DNA of 64,000 nucleotides from Halostagnicola sp. A-GB9-2 (lineage in GTDB: Archaea > Halobacteriota > Halobacteria > Halobacteriales > Natrialbaceae): positions 434,001 to 498,000 of the forward strand of contig NZ_JASJOC010000001.1 in NCBI RefSeq assembly GCF_030068615.1. Direction: 5' to 3'. The stretch's first letter is position 1. Every line of letters begins with the position of its first letter. Below, one piece after another: positions 25,345 to 34,464 of the stretch. The translations under genes were made by a program, and so were the position numbers. Under the pieces are notes generated by a model, which was given only the letters and a program-made list of their open reading frames with translations, was not told the DNA's origin and searched no databases.

Positions 25345-26292
25345 ATGAGCGAGAAGTCGCGTGAGATCTCGCCCGAGGAGGTCTGTATTCTCATCCCGAC
25401 GCTCGAGGAGGCCGCAACTATCGGCGACGTGATCGAAGGGTTCCAGACGCACGGATACACGAACGTTCTCGTCGTCGACGGCGACTCCGACGACGACACT
25501 CGCGAAATCGCGAGCGAGCGCGGCGCTCGCGTCGTCGTTCAGTCGGGTTCGGGGAAGGGACAGGCCGTCCGCGAAGCGGTCGCGTACGTCGACGTCCCCT
25601 ACGTCCTGATGCTCGACGGGGACGGTACTTACGATCCGACAGACGCCGAACGGATGCTAGAACCCCTGGCCTACGGCTACGAGCACGTGATCGGCAACCG
25701 GTTCGCGGATATGGACGACGACGCGATGAAGGCGTTGAACGGCTTTGGAAACCGCATGATAAACCGGTCGTTCCGGTTCATTCACGGGGCCGAGTACGAC
25801 GACATCCTCTCGGGATACCGAGCGTTCACGACGGATTCGTTCGAGCGGCTCTCCCTCGATTCGGACGGCTTTACGATCGAGACCGAACTCGCCGTCGAGT
25901 GTGTCAAACACAACGTGAAGACGACGGTCGTCCCGGTTAGTTACAGCGCCCGGCCTGAGGACTCCGAAACGAACCTGCACCCGGTTCGGGACGGCGGGAC
26001 GATCATCTTGGCGCTGTATTCACTGGCAAAAACGAGCAATCCGCTGTTTTATTTCGGCAGTTTGGGCGTCGGTGGGATTATCTCCGGTGGCCTGTTATCG
26101 ATCTACGTCCTCACGCAGTGGATCTGGTACGGGGTCGGCCACGAAATCCTCGCGATGGTATCGGCCGCCGGCATCCTCCTCGGCGTCCAGTTACTGATGT
26201 TCGGCGTGCTCTCGGACATGATCGTCACGCTCCACCGCGAACAGCGAAATCACTTGGAGCAAGTGACGCGGGAAGCGAACCGAGAGGACTGA
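25345..26292 (+). CDS. aglJ: Dolichol-phosphate hexosyltransferase AglJ-like
   Basis: 315 residues from the ATG at 25345; in-frame starts at 25279 (TTG) and 25288 (ATG) are possible, and the latter fits a leaderless transcript. GT2 fold: VCILIPTLEEAATIGDVIEG, then the nucleotide-binding LVVDGDSDDDT and the DxD-like LMLDGDGTYDP. Two C-terminal membrane helices (GSLGVGGIISGGLLSIYVL; EILAMVSAAGILLGVQLLM). In Haloferax, AglJ adds the first hexose to dolichol phosphate for N-glycosylation. The aglM neighbour supports the call. Confidence 0.88.
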   Translation: MSEKSREISPEEVCILIPTLEEAATIGDVIEGFQTHGYTNVLVVDGDSDDDTREIASERGARVVVQSGSGKGQAVREAVAYVDVPYVLMLDGDGTYDPTDAERMLEPLAYGYEHVIGNRFADMDDDAMKALNGFGNRMINRSFRFIHGAEYDDILSGYRAFTTDSFERLSLDSDGFTIETELAVECVKHNVKTTVVPVSYSARPEDSETNLHPVRDGGTIILALYSLAKTSNPLFYFGSLGVGGIISGGLLSIYVLTQWIWYGVGHEILAMVSAAGILLGVQLLMFGVLSDMIVTLHREQRNHLEQVTREANRED

Positions 26293-26399
26293 GCCCCGAA
26301 TCGAACTCCGAAACTCGAACCGTCCAGATGAAACGAGCGGACGACCGATTTCTCGAGTTCGTTCCGTTCAGTACGTCAACGTTCGTTCTGTTCGGCGCG

Positions 26400-26729
26400 T
26401 CAAAACGGTAGTATCGACCGCATCTGCTGGACGACCCCGCCCGAGTGTTCTTCGCGATAGGCCTCGAACTCCGGATGCAAGGCGTTGAGCAGTTGTTGGC
26501 GCGATTCGAAGCGAGCCTGCGTGACTTCTTCGAGAATAACCCCGAGGGCGACGGCGTTTCCGTGGACGTCGTAGGGGATCTGTTCGTGGCCGAGCGCAGC
26601 CGACACGTCGTCCTCTGTCGCCGGAAAATCGAGGTCGGATCGCCGCAATCGGGCATCGACGGCGGCGATGCCGAACTCGACGCTCTCCGGGTCGTCATCG
26701 TCATTGTTCGATGGTGGCCGGACTCCCAT
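26400..26729 (-). CDS. DUF5789-type haloarchaeal protein
   Basis: 109 residues from the ATG at 26729. The core (VEFGIAAVDARLRRSDLDFP, then ATEDDVSAALG and RFESRQQLLNALHPEFEAYR) resembles the haloarchaeal DUF5789 family, whose function is unknown. Acidic and soluble, without membrane segments. It is divergent from the small ribbon-helix-helix gene. Confidence 0.65.
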   Translation of the reverse strand: MGVRPPSNNDDDDPESVEFGIAAVDARLRRSDLDFPATEDDVSAALGHEQIPYDVHGNAVALGVILEEVTQARFESRQQLLNALHPEFEAYREEHSGGVVQQMRSILPF

Positions 26730-26884
26730 ATACCCCTGTTCGGAGTTGGAGATAAAAATGGGTATGGATATCGGCGTCCCGGCCGTTTTCGATCGCGCCA
26801 CCGCCCCGTCTCGAGAACGTCGTGAGCGTTGCCGTGGCCGGTCGTGGCGACACGCCTTTGGGGCTTCCAGCGAACGATTCAGGT

Positions 26885-27094
26885 ATGACCGAATACACGA
26901 CCGTGTCCATTCCGAAAGAACTCGCGGATCGCGTCGACGAAACGATCGAGGGGACGAGCTTTCAGAGCACCAGCGACCTCGTCCGCTTCCTGCTCCGAAG
27001 TATCGTCATCCAGCACCAGCAGACGGGTGAACTCACCGAGGCCGAGTTCGAAGAGATCACCGAACAACTGAAAGGACTCGGCTACCTCGAGTAG
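26885..27094 (+). CDS. Ribbon-helix-helix (CopG/Arc-type) protein
   Basis: 69 residues from the ATG at 26885. The sequence TEYTTVSIPKELADRVDETI forms the expected beta strand and first helix; the second helix is STSDLVRFLLRSIVIQHQQ. The C-terminal tail is acidic. These dimers bind DNA as repressors or serve as antitoxins, but no toxin gene is adjacent. The upstream in-frame extension is rejected because the family starts at the chosen ATG. Confidence 0.75.
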   Translation: MTEYTTVSIPKELADRVDETIEGTSFQSTSDLVRFLLRSIVIQHQQTGELTEAEFEEITEQLKGLGYLE

Positions 27095-27202
27095 CGCTTT
27101 TCGGATACACTCGTAATCGGTTCGGAACGTACTTCTCGACCGGTCGAACCCGATAATACGACCGCTCACGAGCCGCCCTGACAACGCGCTCTCGAAGCAG
27201 AG

Positions 27203-27640
27203 TTACCCGAGGAAATGACCGCCGGGGAGCGATTCAGCCGGCGGTTCCGCGTCGATGATCTCGAGGGGAAGCCGGTCGCCGCGGCGGTTAAACGCGCCGA
27301 ATGAATCGGTGGCGTCCGTCCACGGCGGAACGGCGATAAAAATGACCTCTGCGAAGTCGTCGCGTTTGGTCACCTCGAGTTTGTGGATCGGGTGGGAATT
27401 AAACCGACCCTGTGACTGTCGAGCGGGCGTCGAAAGATCGACGCCGAAGACGGCGTTGACAGAATCGCCGATGTCGGGAAGCACGAAGTCGGTGAACACC
27501 GGCGTCTCGGGCGGCACCTCCCTCGCACCCTGAAGCTCACCAGCGGGTGTGACTGAGACCCCGGTCGTCACGTCGTCGGGGTCGGCGTCGCTGGCGAGAT
27601 CCAGCAGGATGTCGACCAGACCGCGTGTGATGTAGACCAC
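27203..27640 (-). CDS. Conserved haloarchaeal protein, possibly a degenerate JAB/MPN-fold protein
   Basis: 145 residues from a GTG at 27640. The opening VYITRGLVDILLDLASDADP and the later GRFNSHPIHKLEVTKRDDFA and VIFIAVPPW resemble the layout of JAMM/MPN metalloproteases (first helix, then S-H-P, then a strand). The metal motif is incomplete: there is no HxH-x7-SxxD pattern. A non-catalytic MPN fold is the best guess, but this is weak. Convergent with the RHH gene. Confidence 0.5.
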   Translation of the reverse strand: MVYITRGLVDILLDLASDADPDDVTTGVSVTPAGELQGAREVPPETPVFTDFVLPDIGDSVNAVFGVDLSTPARQSQGRFNSHPIHKLEVTKRDDFAEVIFIAVPPWTDATDSFGAFNRRGDRLPLEIIDAEPPAESLPGGHFLG

Positions 27641-27833
27641 GCAAACGTTTACGGCCGGATGCTAATTAGCTGTATCCCCCATACGAATTGGTTCTCGAGC
27701 CGCGAGTTTCGGACCAGTGCCGATTCCGTGCGATCGTAAACCGCTGCCGAAGCGACTCAGCCGTTACCAACCGTCCCGCAACAAAATCTACCCGCTGGCG
27801 ACAGTCGACCCGTTGGCGATAATTCGCCGCCGT

Positions 27834-28517
27834 TCACACGGGAAGGAGTCGCCTGACCATTCCGCCATAAAGCCACGGAGTTCGCCGTCGCGAGCCCGAG
27901 AGCGCGTCCTCGAGTGCGGCGTCGGCGTTTTCGAGCACGCTTGGTCCGTGGCCGACTAGCACGCGGCTCGGATCGAACTGCTCGAGTTGCGTTCGCGGCG
28001 GCACCGCACGAAGCATCGGGTGAACACCGAGTCGTTCACCGCGGGCGAGAAAGTACTCGGACGCGCCGACGGATTCGGGGACGACAAGCGTCCCGTCAGT
28101 CGGATCGGACAGTCCGACCTCCTGCCAAAATCGACTATTGCGGACCACGTGGGCCTCGAGTCCGGTATCCGCGAGTTTGGCACCGAACCGAACGATGGGG
28201 GCGTCGACGTCTTCGGCGACGCCCTCGAACCAGTCGGGCAGATAGACCTCGATACCGTGGCGGTTCGCAATCGTCGCCGCGTCGCGCTTGTGACGGTCAA
28301 GCAGGACAACGACGCCCGTTACCGTTCCTAGTTCGGCAAGCAACTCGTCGAGTCCGTCCACATCGACGGGATCGATCACCCAGACCTCCCCGTTGCGCTC
28401 GAGGGCGTGACTCGCCCGTTGCATCCGTTCGTCGGGGTGGGCGATCCAGCTCACGCCCCCGTCGAATCGGTCGACCGCCTCGAGACTAGACGCAGATTCG
28501 TCGACGCGAAAGGTCAT
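27834..28517 (-). CDS. Metallo-beta-lactamase-fold-like protein without metal motif
   Basis: 227 residues. The order of elements resembles an MBL-fold protein: GVSWIAHPDERMQRASHALE, then GEVWVIDPVDVDGLDELLAE, VVVLLDRHKRDAATI and the late strand RVLVGHGPSVLENADAALED. The usual HxHxDH zinc motif is replaced by DRHKRDAA, so zinc hydrolase activity is doubtful. Known haloarchaeal hypothetical family; role unknown. Divergent from the VOC gene with a strong inverted repeat between. Confidence 0.6.
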   Translation of the reverse strand: MTFRVDESASSLEAVDRFDGGVSWIAHPDERMQRASHALERNGEVWVIDPVDVDGLDELLAELGTVTGVVVLLDRHKRDAATIANRHGIEVYLPDWFEGVAEDVDAPIVRFGAKLADTGLEAHVVRNSRFWQEVGLSDPTDGTLVVPESVGASEYFLARGERLGVHPMLRAVPPRTQLEQFDPSRVLVGHGPSVLENADAALEDALSGSRRRTPWLYGGMVRRLLPV

Positions 28518-28574
28518 AGCACGTCGTACGAGTAGCTCCGTGATAAATCGAGGAGATCATCGACATGTGAAGGA

Positions 28575-28596
28575 CGAAACGAGGTTCCTCGTTTCG
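28575..28596. promoter_or_regulatory. 10-base inverted repeat in a divergent promoter region
   Basis: CGAAACGAGG and CCTCGTTTCG flank TT. The site lies between the divergent MBL-like and VOC genes (58 bases from the first start, 45 from the second), suiting an operator acting on both. Confidence 0.5.
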
Positions 28597-28640
28597 ACCC
28601 GGGCGACGCTTCTATGCGGCTGCCTGAAGTAAAGAGCCGT

Positions 28641-29336
28641 ATGTTAACTAGCCTCGCCTGGCTCGGACTCGAGGTGAAATACCGCTCGCCCGCCCGACGG
28701 TTCTACGAGGAAACGCTCTCGATGACAGTCCGGTCGGAGCGAGCGAACGAACTCGTCGTCGAGGCCGGCGAGACCGACCTCCTGCTCCGTCGGCCGACGA
28801 GCATTCCGCGGGGCGGTCTCCACACCCACTACGCGTTCTCGATTCCGTCCGAAACCTACGACGACTGGTGGGACCGGCTCGAGCCTGACTACGATCTCGA
28901 GGAGGTCCAGTTCGGATCGGCGAAGTCGCTGTACCTCTACGATCCGGACGGAAACTGCGTCGAACTCGGCCAATCCGACGTCGACGGGCCGGGGATCGAC
29001 GGGATTTTTGAGGTCGTTCTCGAGGTCGAATCGCTCGAACGTGCAGAATCACTGTACGCCGATTTAGGGTTCGAAACCGTCGATCGGGGGAACGAACGAA
29101 CCCGGGTTCGAATGGACGGGCCAATGGCCCTCGAGTTGTGGGAACCCCAGCTCGGAATCGCGGACGCTCGCGGCGGCGTCCACGTCGATCTGGGATTCGA
29201 AACGGCGAATCCCGAGGCCGCGGTTGCGGCAGTCGCCGACCGCGTTTGCCGACTTGAGCGCGTCGAAAGCGAGAATAGTGAGACGATGGCCGTCCGTGAT
29301 CCGGACGGCCATCACCTGACGTTCGTCTCCTCTTGA
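28641..29336 (+). CDS. VOC (glyoxalase/dioxygenase fold) family protein
   Basis: 231 residues from the ATG at 28641 (MLTSLAWLGLEVKYRSPARR). Two VOC modules can be seen: the first ends in LYDPDGNCVELGQSD, the second begins EVVLEVESLERAESLYADLG and ends AVRDPDGHHLTFVSS. VOC proteins bind a metal and act as dioxygenases, isomerases or binding proteins. The specific reaction is not visible. An upstream in-frame ATG at 28614 is less likely, as it adds nine non-family residues. Confidence 0.8.
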   Translation: MLTSLAWLGLEVKYRSPARRFYEETLSMTVRSERANELVVEAGETDLLLRRPTSIPRGGLHTHYAFSIPSETYDDWWDRLEPDYDLEEVQFGSAKSLYLYDPDGNCVELGQSDVDGPGIDGIFEVVLEVESLERAESLYADLGFETVDRGNERTRVRMDGPMALELWEPQLGIADARGGVHVDLGFETANPEAAVAAVADRVCRLERVESENSETMAVRDPDGHHLTFVSS

Positions 29337-29498
29337 GTTTGCTTACCGTCCGCGACGTTTGACTATCGTCGGCATCCACCGGCGTCTACAAAGGAACAAT
29401 GGCGACGCTCGAGGAGTCGACGATCGATCGACTGCTCGAGTCGAATCTTCAGAGCGCTACTCGAGAACGATTGGCCCGACCAGCGACGACGAGATGGG

Positions 29499-30485
29499 CT
29501 ATACCTGCGGGTTGGCGTTCGGCGAAAAGTCGTCGACGACGTGTTCGAACGTTCGGTTGATTTCTTCGATCTCCTCGGTCTGGGTTTGCACTTCGTCGGC
29601 GATCTCTCGAGTCTCCTCGGCGATGGTTTCGGCACTGGCGACGGTTCGATCAGCCATGCTCGCGACCTCCTCTGTACTGGCCGCCTGTTGGTCCGTCGCG
29701 TCCGCAACCTGGGCGATCCCCTCCGAAACGTCGTCGACGGTTTCGTGGATCTCGTCCAGAATGTCGATCGCCTGATCGACCGTCTCGATTCCCTCCTCGA
29801 TGCGGTCGTTGTTCGCACCTAGGTTTTCGACGGCCGTGCCCGTGTTCTTCTGGACGTCTTCGATCATCCCCTCGATTTCGGTCGCACGAGTCTGTGAATC
29901 CTCAGCGAGTGACTTTACTTCCGACGCGACGACGCCGAATCGGTCGCCGTTTCCGTCGGCTCCGGCAGCCTCGATGGAGGCGTTGATCGCCAGGATGTTC
30001 GTCTGGTCGGCGATATCGTTGATAACTTCGACCACTTTGTCGATCTCCTCGGCGCTTTGCTGGATCGCCTTGACATCCCGAGCGACGACATCCGCCGCTT
30101 CCTGAATTTCTTCCATCGCAGTCGCGAGGTCGGTTGCCGACTCCTGGCCCGTCTCGGCGAGATCCTGGGCCTTCTCGCTCGCGGCCGCAACCTCCTCCGA
30201 GGACGAGGCGATCTCCTCGACGGACGCGGAAAGGTTAGACGCCTCGTTAGCTACCTCCATGTTGGCGTCGTACTGTGCCGTCGCCTCGTCGTGAATCTCC
30301 TCGAGTCGATCACCGATTTCGACCGTGCTTTCGGTCAGCGCCTCAATCGAAGCCTCCATCTCCGTAGCAGCCTCGTGGTCGGCATCCGAACTGATATCCG
30401 TTTCAGCAACCGTATCGATGTCAGTTTCAAGGTCTTCAGTAATATCACCTGCTTCATCATCACCCTCGTGCGTATCAAACGACAT
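29499..30485 (-). CDS. Soluble methyl-accepting transducer without a sensor domain
   Basis: 328 residues, almost wholly coiled coil. The signalling hairpin is clear (INDIADQTNILAINASIEAA, then RFGVVASEVKSLAEDSQTRA), flanked by Gln/Glu-rich methylation helices such as SVEEIASSSEEVAAASEKAQ. There is no membrane segment and no PAS or HAMP domain: only an acidic 40-residue N-terminus precedes the helices. It should cluster with CheA/CheW in the cytoplasm and either sense through a partner or through adaptation helices. No che genes are adjacent. Confidence 0.88.
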   Translation of the reverse strand: MSFDTHEGDDEAGDITEDLETDIDTVAETDISSDADHEAATEMEASIEALTESTVEIGDRLEEIHDEATAQYDANMEVANEASNLSASVEEIASSSEEVAAASEKAQDLAETGQESATDLATAMEEIQEAADVVARDVKAIQQSAEEIDKVVEVINDIADQTNILAINASIEAAGADGNGDRFGVVASEVKSLAEDSQTRATEIEGMIEDVQKNTGTAVENLGANNDRIEEGIETVDQAIDILDEIHETVDDVSEGIAQVADATDQQAASTEEVASMADRTVASAETIAEETREIADEVQTQTEEIEEINRTFEHVVDDFSPNANPQV

Positions 30486-30757
30486 TCAAATATAAAGACA
30501 GTTCCAAATCGTAAATATATTCTGGCAAACCACCCAAATAAATGATGTACACTCGACAGCTTCAGGTTCTGTGAAATCACGCCATCAATAGTTCTTGTTG
30601 AAAACGATATCCAAGCAATAGGGAGCTGTACTACCGAGCCATAGTGGGTGAATTTGATACGAAATACTCCGATAACGATCACGGGTGCGACCGATATCGG
30701 TGTCGTAGTACCAACGCGCTCGCGGGACTACCGAATCGAAGATCGTTCTCGCCCTCC

Positions 30758-31051
30758 CTATCCAAGGCGGCTCGTATCCACGTCGATTCCGGGAGGCGTC
30801 ACGATCAGGAATCCGCGAAAGTGAACCAGGTTCCCGCCGGATTCTTTGACGTCTCGTGCAAAACCGGAAGCCAGTTCGTTGATGTCGCCCTCACCGCGAA
30901 GCACCAGCACGTTGCCGTTGGCAACGCCCTCGAGCCACGTGTTCGGGTCGGTACTACCGTCGAGCACCCCGAGGACGATACTCCCCTCGAGCTCGAATTC
31001 TTCGTCGATGTGATCCTCGACTGCCATCAGGTCGAGATCGAAATCGCTCAT
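30758..31051 (-). CDS. DUF5779-type conserved haloarchaeal protein
   Basis: 97 residues (MSDFDLDLMAVEDHIDEEFE, GSIVLGVLDGSTDPNTWLEG, NVLVLRGEGDINELASGFAR). It matches a small haloarchaeal family usually labelled DUF5779, function unknown. Soluble, alternating beta strands and helices. Preceded by its own promoter region; 160 bases downstream of the ferritin-like gene on the same strand. Confidence 0.7.
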   Translation of the reverse strand: MSDFDLDLMAVEDHIDEEFELEGSIVLGVLDGSTDPNTWLEGVANGNVLVLRGEGDINELASGFARDVKESGGNLVHFRGFLIVTPPGIDVDTSRLG

Positions 31052-31211
31052 GTGCTCTGGGTCGAAGCGCGACGAGAAAAACGTTCCCCACGGATGAGAC
31101 TATCGCGGCCGGCCGTCGCTCGTTGCCTGTGGATCGGTACCGACGAGAAACCGGTTTCGATTCGACGCGGCGCTCATCTCGAATCTCACTGGGAACTGGT
31201 CTCGAGCCGGG

Positions 31212-31667
31212 CTAATCCATCGGAAACTCCTTTTTGAATCCCCGAAACTCCGAGTGGTGGGCCTCCTCGTCGGTCAGAATCGTAACGGCGACGTCTTCGG
31301 TCACCGGATCGTTCGCCGCCTCTGCCGCCTCGAGTAACGAACGGTACGTTTCGATCGCGTCGTCTTCGGCCTCGAGCACGCCGTCGATAACTGATTGGAC
31401 ATCCGTCGTATCCGCCGGCGGCTGGAGCGAGGACTGGTGGGGCTCGAACTGCTCGGAACCCGGCGGCGACTGATCGAGCTGTTTGAGCCGCTGTCCGAGG
31501 AGCCGAGCGTGCTCGAGTTCTTCGTCGACATCCTCCTCGAGGCTCGTCTTGACTTCCTCGGCGTGAACGCCGTCGAGTACGATCGCGTTGGTCAGGTAAT
31601 TCATCACCGTCTCGAGTTCGTCGAGGTACGCTTCCGTGAGCAGGGTTGTGACGTCATCTGATGACAT
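31212..31667 (-). CDS. Ferritin-like (DPS-like/bacterioferritin-type) protein
   Basis: 151 residues from the ATG at 31667. Four-helix ferritin fold with metal-ligand pairs in each half: LDELETVMNYL and EELEHARLLGQRL in the first, EAEDDAIETYRSLLE and DEEAHHSEFRGFKKEF in the second. The E...ExxH spacing supports a di-iron centre. Likely an iron-storage or peroxide-detoxifying protein in the cytoplasm. Divergent from the DUF7475 gene. Confidence 0.82.
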   Translation of the reverse strand: MSSDDVTTLLTEAYLDELETVMNYLTNAIVLDGVHAEEVKTSLEEDVDEELEHARLLGQRLKQLDQSPPGSEQFEPHQSSLQPPADTTDVQSVIDGVLEAEDDAIETYRSLLEAAEAANDPVTEDVAVTILTDEEAHHSEFRGFKKEFPMD

Positions 31668-31838
31668 TGCGCTGGGGCCTACCACGAGGGGGATTAAAGA
31701 ACTACCAGCGGGATTCTCTCCCGGAATGGGGGGCCTTCCAACGAAGGGGGTCCCGCGATGTGAGTGATCTCCCAAAGAGCTGATAACCACCCAAAGAAGC
31801 TTTTTCCGCGTCGTGGATGGGGTCGGTATGGATCGTCT

Positions 31839-32243
31839 ATGGCCGGTATGACTCTCCCCGGCGGTCTCGAGGTAGCGGGGGGAACGCCGATAGAGTGGGC
31901 CGCCGTCGCGCTCGTCATCCTGAGCGGCGGCATCCACCTCGCCCTCGGAATCGCGTTTCTACCGGAACCGATGGCCGTCGCTTTCGTCCTCGCCGGTCTT
32001 GGATTCTTCGGCGCGCTGATTCTCTTTTTACTCGGGATTCGACGTCGCGCGCTGTACCTCGCCGGAATTCCGTTCGTCGGCGCACAGGTCGTCATCTGGT
32101 ACGCGTTCAATCAACCGTCCGGTCTCGGCGACCTCTCGAGCGGCGAAGCCGTCGACAAGGTCGCACAGCTACTGTTGATCGGGATACTCGTCGTTCTGTT
32201 GCTCCGTGGCGACGATGGCAATCAAACCAATCGGGCTCCGTGA
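31839..32243 (+). CDS. DUF7475-type four-helix membrane protein
   Basis: 134 residues from the ATG at 31839. Four hydrophobic segments (WAAVALVILSGGIHLALGIA; MAVAFVLAGLGFFGALILFL; ALYLAGIPFVGAQVVIWYAF; QLLLIGILVVLLL). The pattern, with SLGDLSSGEAVDKVAQ-like loop, matches a conserved haloarchaeal membrane family of unknown function. It lies 39 bases before the CDP-alcohol phosphotransferase on the same strand and may be its first operon partner. Confidence 0.65.
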   Translation: MAGMTLPGGLEVAGGTPIEWAAVALVILSGGIHLALGIAFLPEPMAVAFVLAGLGFFGALILFLLGIRRRALYLAGIPFVGAQVVIWYAFNQPSGLGDLSSGEAVDKVAQLLLIGILVVLLLRGDDGNQTNRAP

Positions 32244-32282
32244 GCGCTCCCGCCTCGCTCTCCACCAGTTACACGTCCTCCC

Positions 32283-33056
32283 GTGATCAAACCCATACTC
32301 GAGACCCGTTCCGCAACGCCGCTCGGACGCTGGCTAACGACCGTTCTCGGCAGCGCACTCATGGTCGCAGCGGCGCTATCCGTGGTCGGTATCGTCTGGT
32401 CGACGATCCTCACGCTCGAGTTTCTGGGCTGGGTCGTCCTCATCCTCGGGCTCGAACTGCTCGTGGTGGGTTCGGTGATCGAACGGACGCACCGTCGGAT
32501 CGGCCACCAGCGGATCACCCTTGCGTCGTGGATCACGATCGCGCGAGCCGGAACGCTCGCGGTGCTGGTCGGCTTCCTCGTCGTCGGGCCGACGACGGAC
32601 CTGATGGCCTGGGTGCCGAGCATACTATTCGGAATCGCCGCGGTTCTCGACGGCGTCGACGGGGCGATCGCCCGCGCGACCGAGTCGGTAACCGAACTCG
32701 GCGGCCGCCTCGACACCGAGGTCGACGCGCTGACGACGCTCGTCGGCGCGAGCGCGGTCGTCACCGCGGGGACGGCCCCGATCGCCTTCATCGCGGTCGG
32801 GGTCGCGCGGTACGCGTTCGCTCTCGGTCTCTGGTGGCGACGCCGTCGGGGACAACCGGTTCGGGAGCTACCGCCGAATCGGGCCAGAGCGCCGCTCTCC
32901 GCGGTCACCCTGCTCACGATCTGGATCGCGTTTCTTCCGGTCGTAGACGAGCACGTCTCAATGGTGCTCACCGCCGCCGTCGCGATCCCGTTCTTGCTCA
33001 ACTTCGCAATCGATTGGGTGCTCGTTACCAGACGATCCGGGAGACGAACCGGTTGA
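32283..33056 (+). CDS. CDP-alcohol phosphatidyltransferase family enzyme
   Basis: 257 residues from a GTG at 32283. Integral membrane protein with six or so helices. The family motif DGx2ARx8Gx3Dx3D is intact in VLDGVDGAIARATES and the following GGRLDTEVDALTT. It transfers a phospho-alkyl or phospho-polyol group from a CDP-activated donor to an alcohol, making a phosphodiester. The substrate is not clear: archaeal phospholipid head groups are possible, but the neighbours (pterin synthase homologue, dehydrogenase, glycosyltransferase, methyltransferase) suggest another conjugate. A 50-residue N-terminal extension adds two helices. Confidence 0.85.
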   Translation: MIKPILETRSATPLGRWLTTVLGSALMVAAALSVVGIVWSTILTLEFLGWVVLILGLELLVVGSVIERTHRRIGHQRITLASWITIARAGTLAVLVGFLVVGPTTDLMAWVPSILFGIAAVLDGVDGAIARATESVTELGGRLDTEVDALTTLVGASAVVTAGTAPIAFIAVGVARYAFALGLWWRRRRGQPVRELPPNRARAPLSAVTLLTIWIAFLPVVDEHVSMVLTAAVAIPFLLNFAIDWVLVTRRSGRRTG

Positions 33057-33331
33057 CTCGATCGGGACAGGACTGCTCGATCCGAAGACGGCGTCCGATG
33101 CCCCGGAAACGACTTCCGTTCGCCTCGGAAACGGCCTGCGGATTCGATCGGAGTCAGGCGCGCCCGCCGAAGACGTTTGGCCGTCCCAATCAGTCAAAAA
33201 CTGCAGTAACGAACCCCTACCAAAGTGGAGCCGTGGGGATGAGCAGACCACTGTGATACTCCCTTCCCTCGTTGTTTCTCCGACCGGACCCGCGGTACTG
33301 AGAGGCGATTTCCGATGAGGCGACTCGACCG

Positions 33332-34360
33332 ATGACCGCACGCCGACTCGAGTTCATCGGTCCCCGTTCCGTCGAGGTTCGTTCCCGTTCGATTCCCGAC
33401 CCTGGGCCGGACGAGGTTCGCGTTCGAACGACCCTATCGGCGATCAGTGCGGGCACCGAGGGACTTATTTACCGTGGCGACGCCCCGAGAGAACTCCCGG
33501 CCGACGAGTCGATCGATTCCCTCGAGGGCGATTTTTCCTTCCCGCTCTCCTACGGCTACGCCGCCGTCGGCCGGGTGACCGCCGTCGGTCGCAACGTCTC
33601 CGAGGAGTGGCTCGAGCGTCGCGTCTTCGCGTACAATCCACACGAGAGTCACTTCGTTACCGACTCCGAGTCACTGCTCGAGATTCCCGACGCCGTGAGC
33701 GCACGCGAGGCCGCCCTCTTCGCGAACGTGGAGTCGGCGGTTTCATTTCTCCTCGACGGCGAACCCCTGATCGGCGAACGCGTCGCGGTCTTCGGTCAAG
33801 GCGTCGTCGGCCTCCTGACGACGGCCTTGCTCGCACGGACGCCGATCGAAACGCTGGTCGCCGTCGACAGATACGAACATCGTCGAGCGCTCGCTCGAGA
33901 ACTCGGAGCCGACCGAACGCTTGAGCCGACCGCGGACGGGGCGGAGGGGGTCGAGATTTCGGACGCCTTCGAGTCGATCGCCGGCGGGCGAGCGGATCTC
34001 ACCTACGAGCTCTCAGGGAGTCCGGCCGCCCTCGACGACGCGATCGCGACGGCGGGGTTCGACGGCCGGGTGATCGTCGGCTCATGGTACGGCACCAACC
34101 CGGTTACGCTCGATCTCGGCGGGCGGTTCCACCGCGATCGGATCGACGTCCGAAGCAGCCAGGTGAGTACGATCCCGCCGAGACACGAGGGCCGCTGGTC
34201 GCGCGAACGCCGCCACGCCGTCGCCTGGAACTGGCTCGAGAAACTCGACCTCGACGGACTGTTCACGCATCGACTGTCGCTCGAGCGAGCCGGAGAGGCG
34301 TATCGACTGCTCGAAACAAGTCCGGACGAAGCGGTTCAGGTACTGTTGAGCTACGAATGA
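33332..34360 (+). CDS. MDR-type dehydrogenase without zinc ligands (BchC-like)
   Basis: 342 residues. The N-terminal GroES-like domain (DPGPDEVRVRTTLSAISAGT) has the usual position-38 cysteine replaced by serine, so there is no catalytic zinc. The Rossmann motif is VAVFGQGVVGLLTTALLA, followed by VDRYEHRRALARELGADR. It most resembles medium-chain dehydrogenases such as BchC that reduce or oxidise a side-chain hydroxyl. Start is 275 bases after the upstream gene, so the cluster may have its own promoter here. The substrate is unknown. Confidence 0.82.
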   Translation: MTARRLEFIGPRSVEVRSRSIPDPGPDEVRVRTTLSAISAGTEGLIYRGDAPRELPADESIDSLEGDFSFPLSYGYAAVGRVTAVGRNVSEEWLERRVFAYNPHESHFVTDSESLLEIPDAVSAREAALFANVESAVSFLLDGEPLIGERVAVFGQGVVGLLTTALLARTPIETLVAVDRYEHRRALARELGADRTLEPTADGAEGVEISDAFESIAGGRADLTYELSGSPAALDDAIATAGFDGRVIVGSWYGTNPVTLDLGGRFHRDRIDVRSSQVSTIPPRHEGRWSRERRHAVAWNWLEKLDLDGLFTHRLSLERAGEAYRLLETSPDEAVQVLLSYE

Positions 34361-34464
34361 CGGCCGTTAACGCACGAACGCACTCCACTCGCGACCTTCC
34401 TACCAGCCATCATCCCCACCCGGTGGGCCACCCGTTTATTGTGCCGGTCGATGTACGCGGGGCC

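Noticed and set aside
26822-26884. Upstream in-frame extension of the RHH gene
   Set aside because: The extra 21 residues show no family similarity and the ribbon-helix-helix strand begins right after the ATG at 26885.
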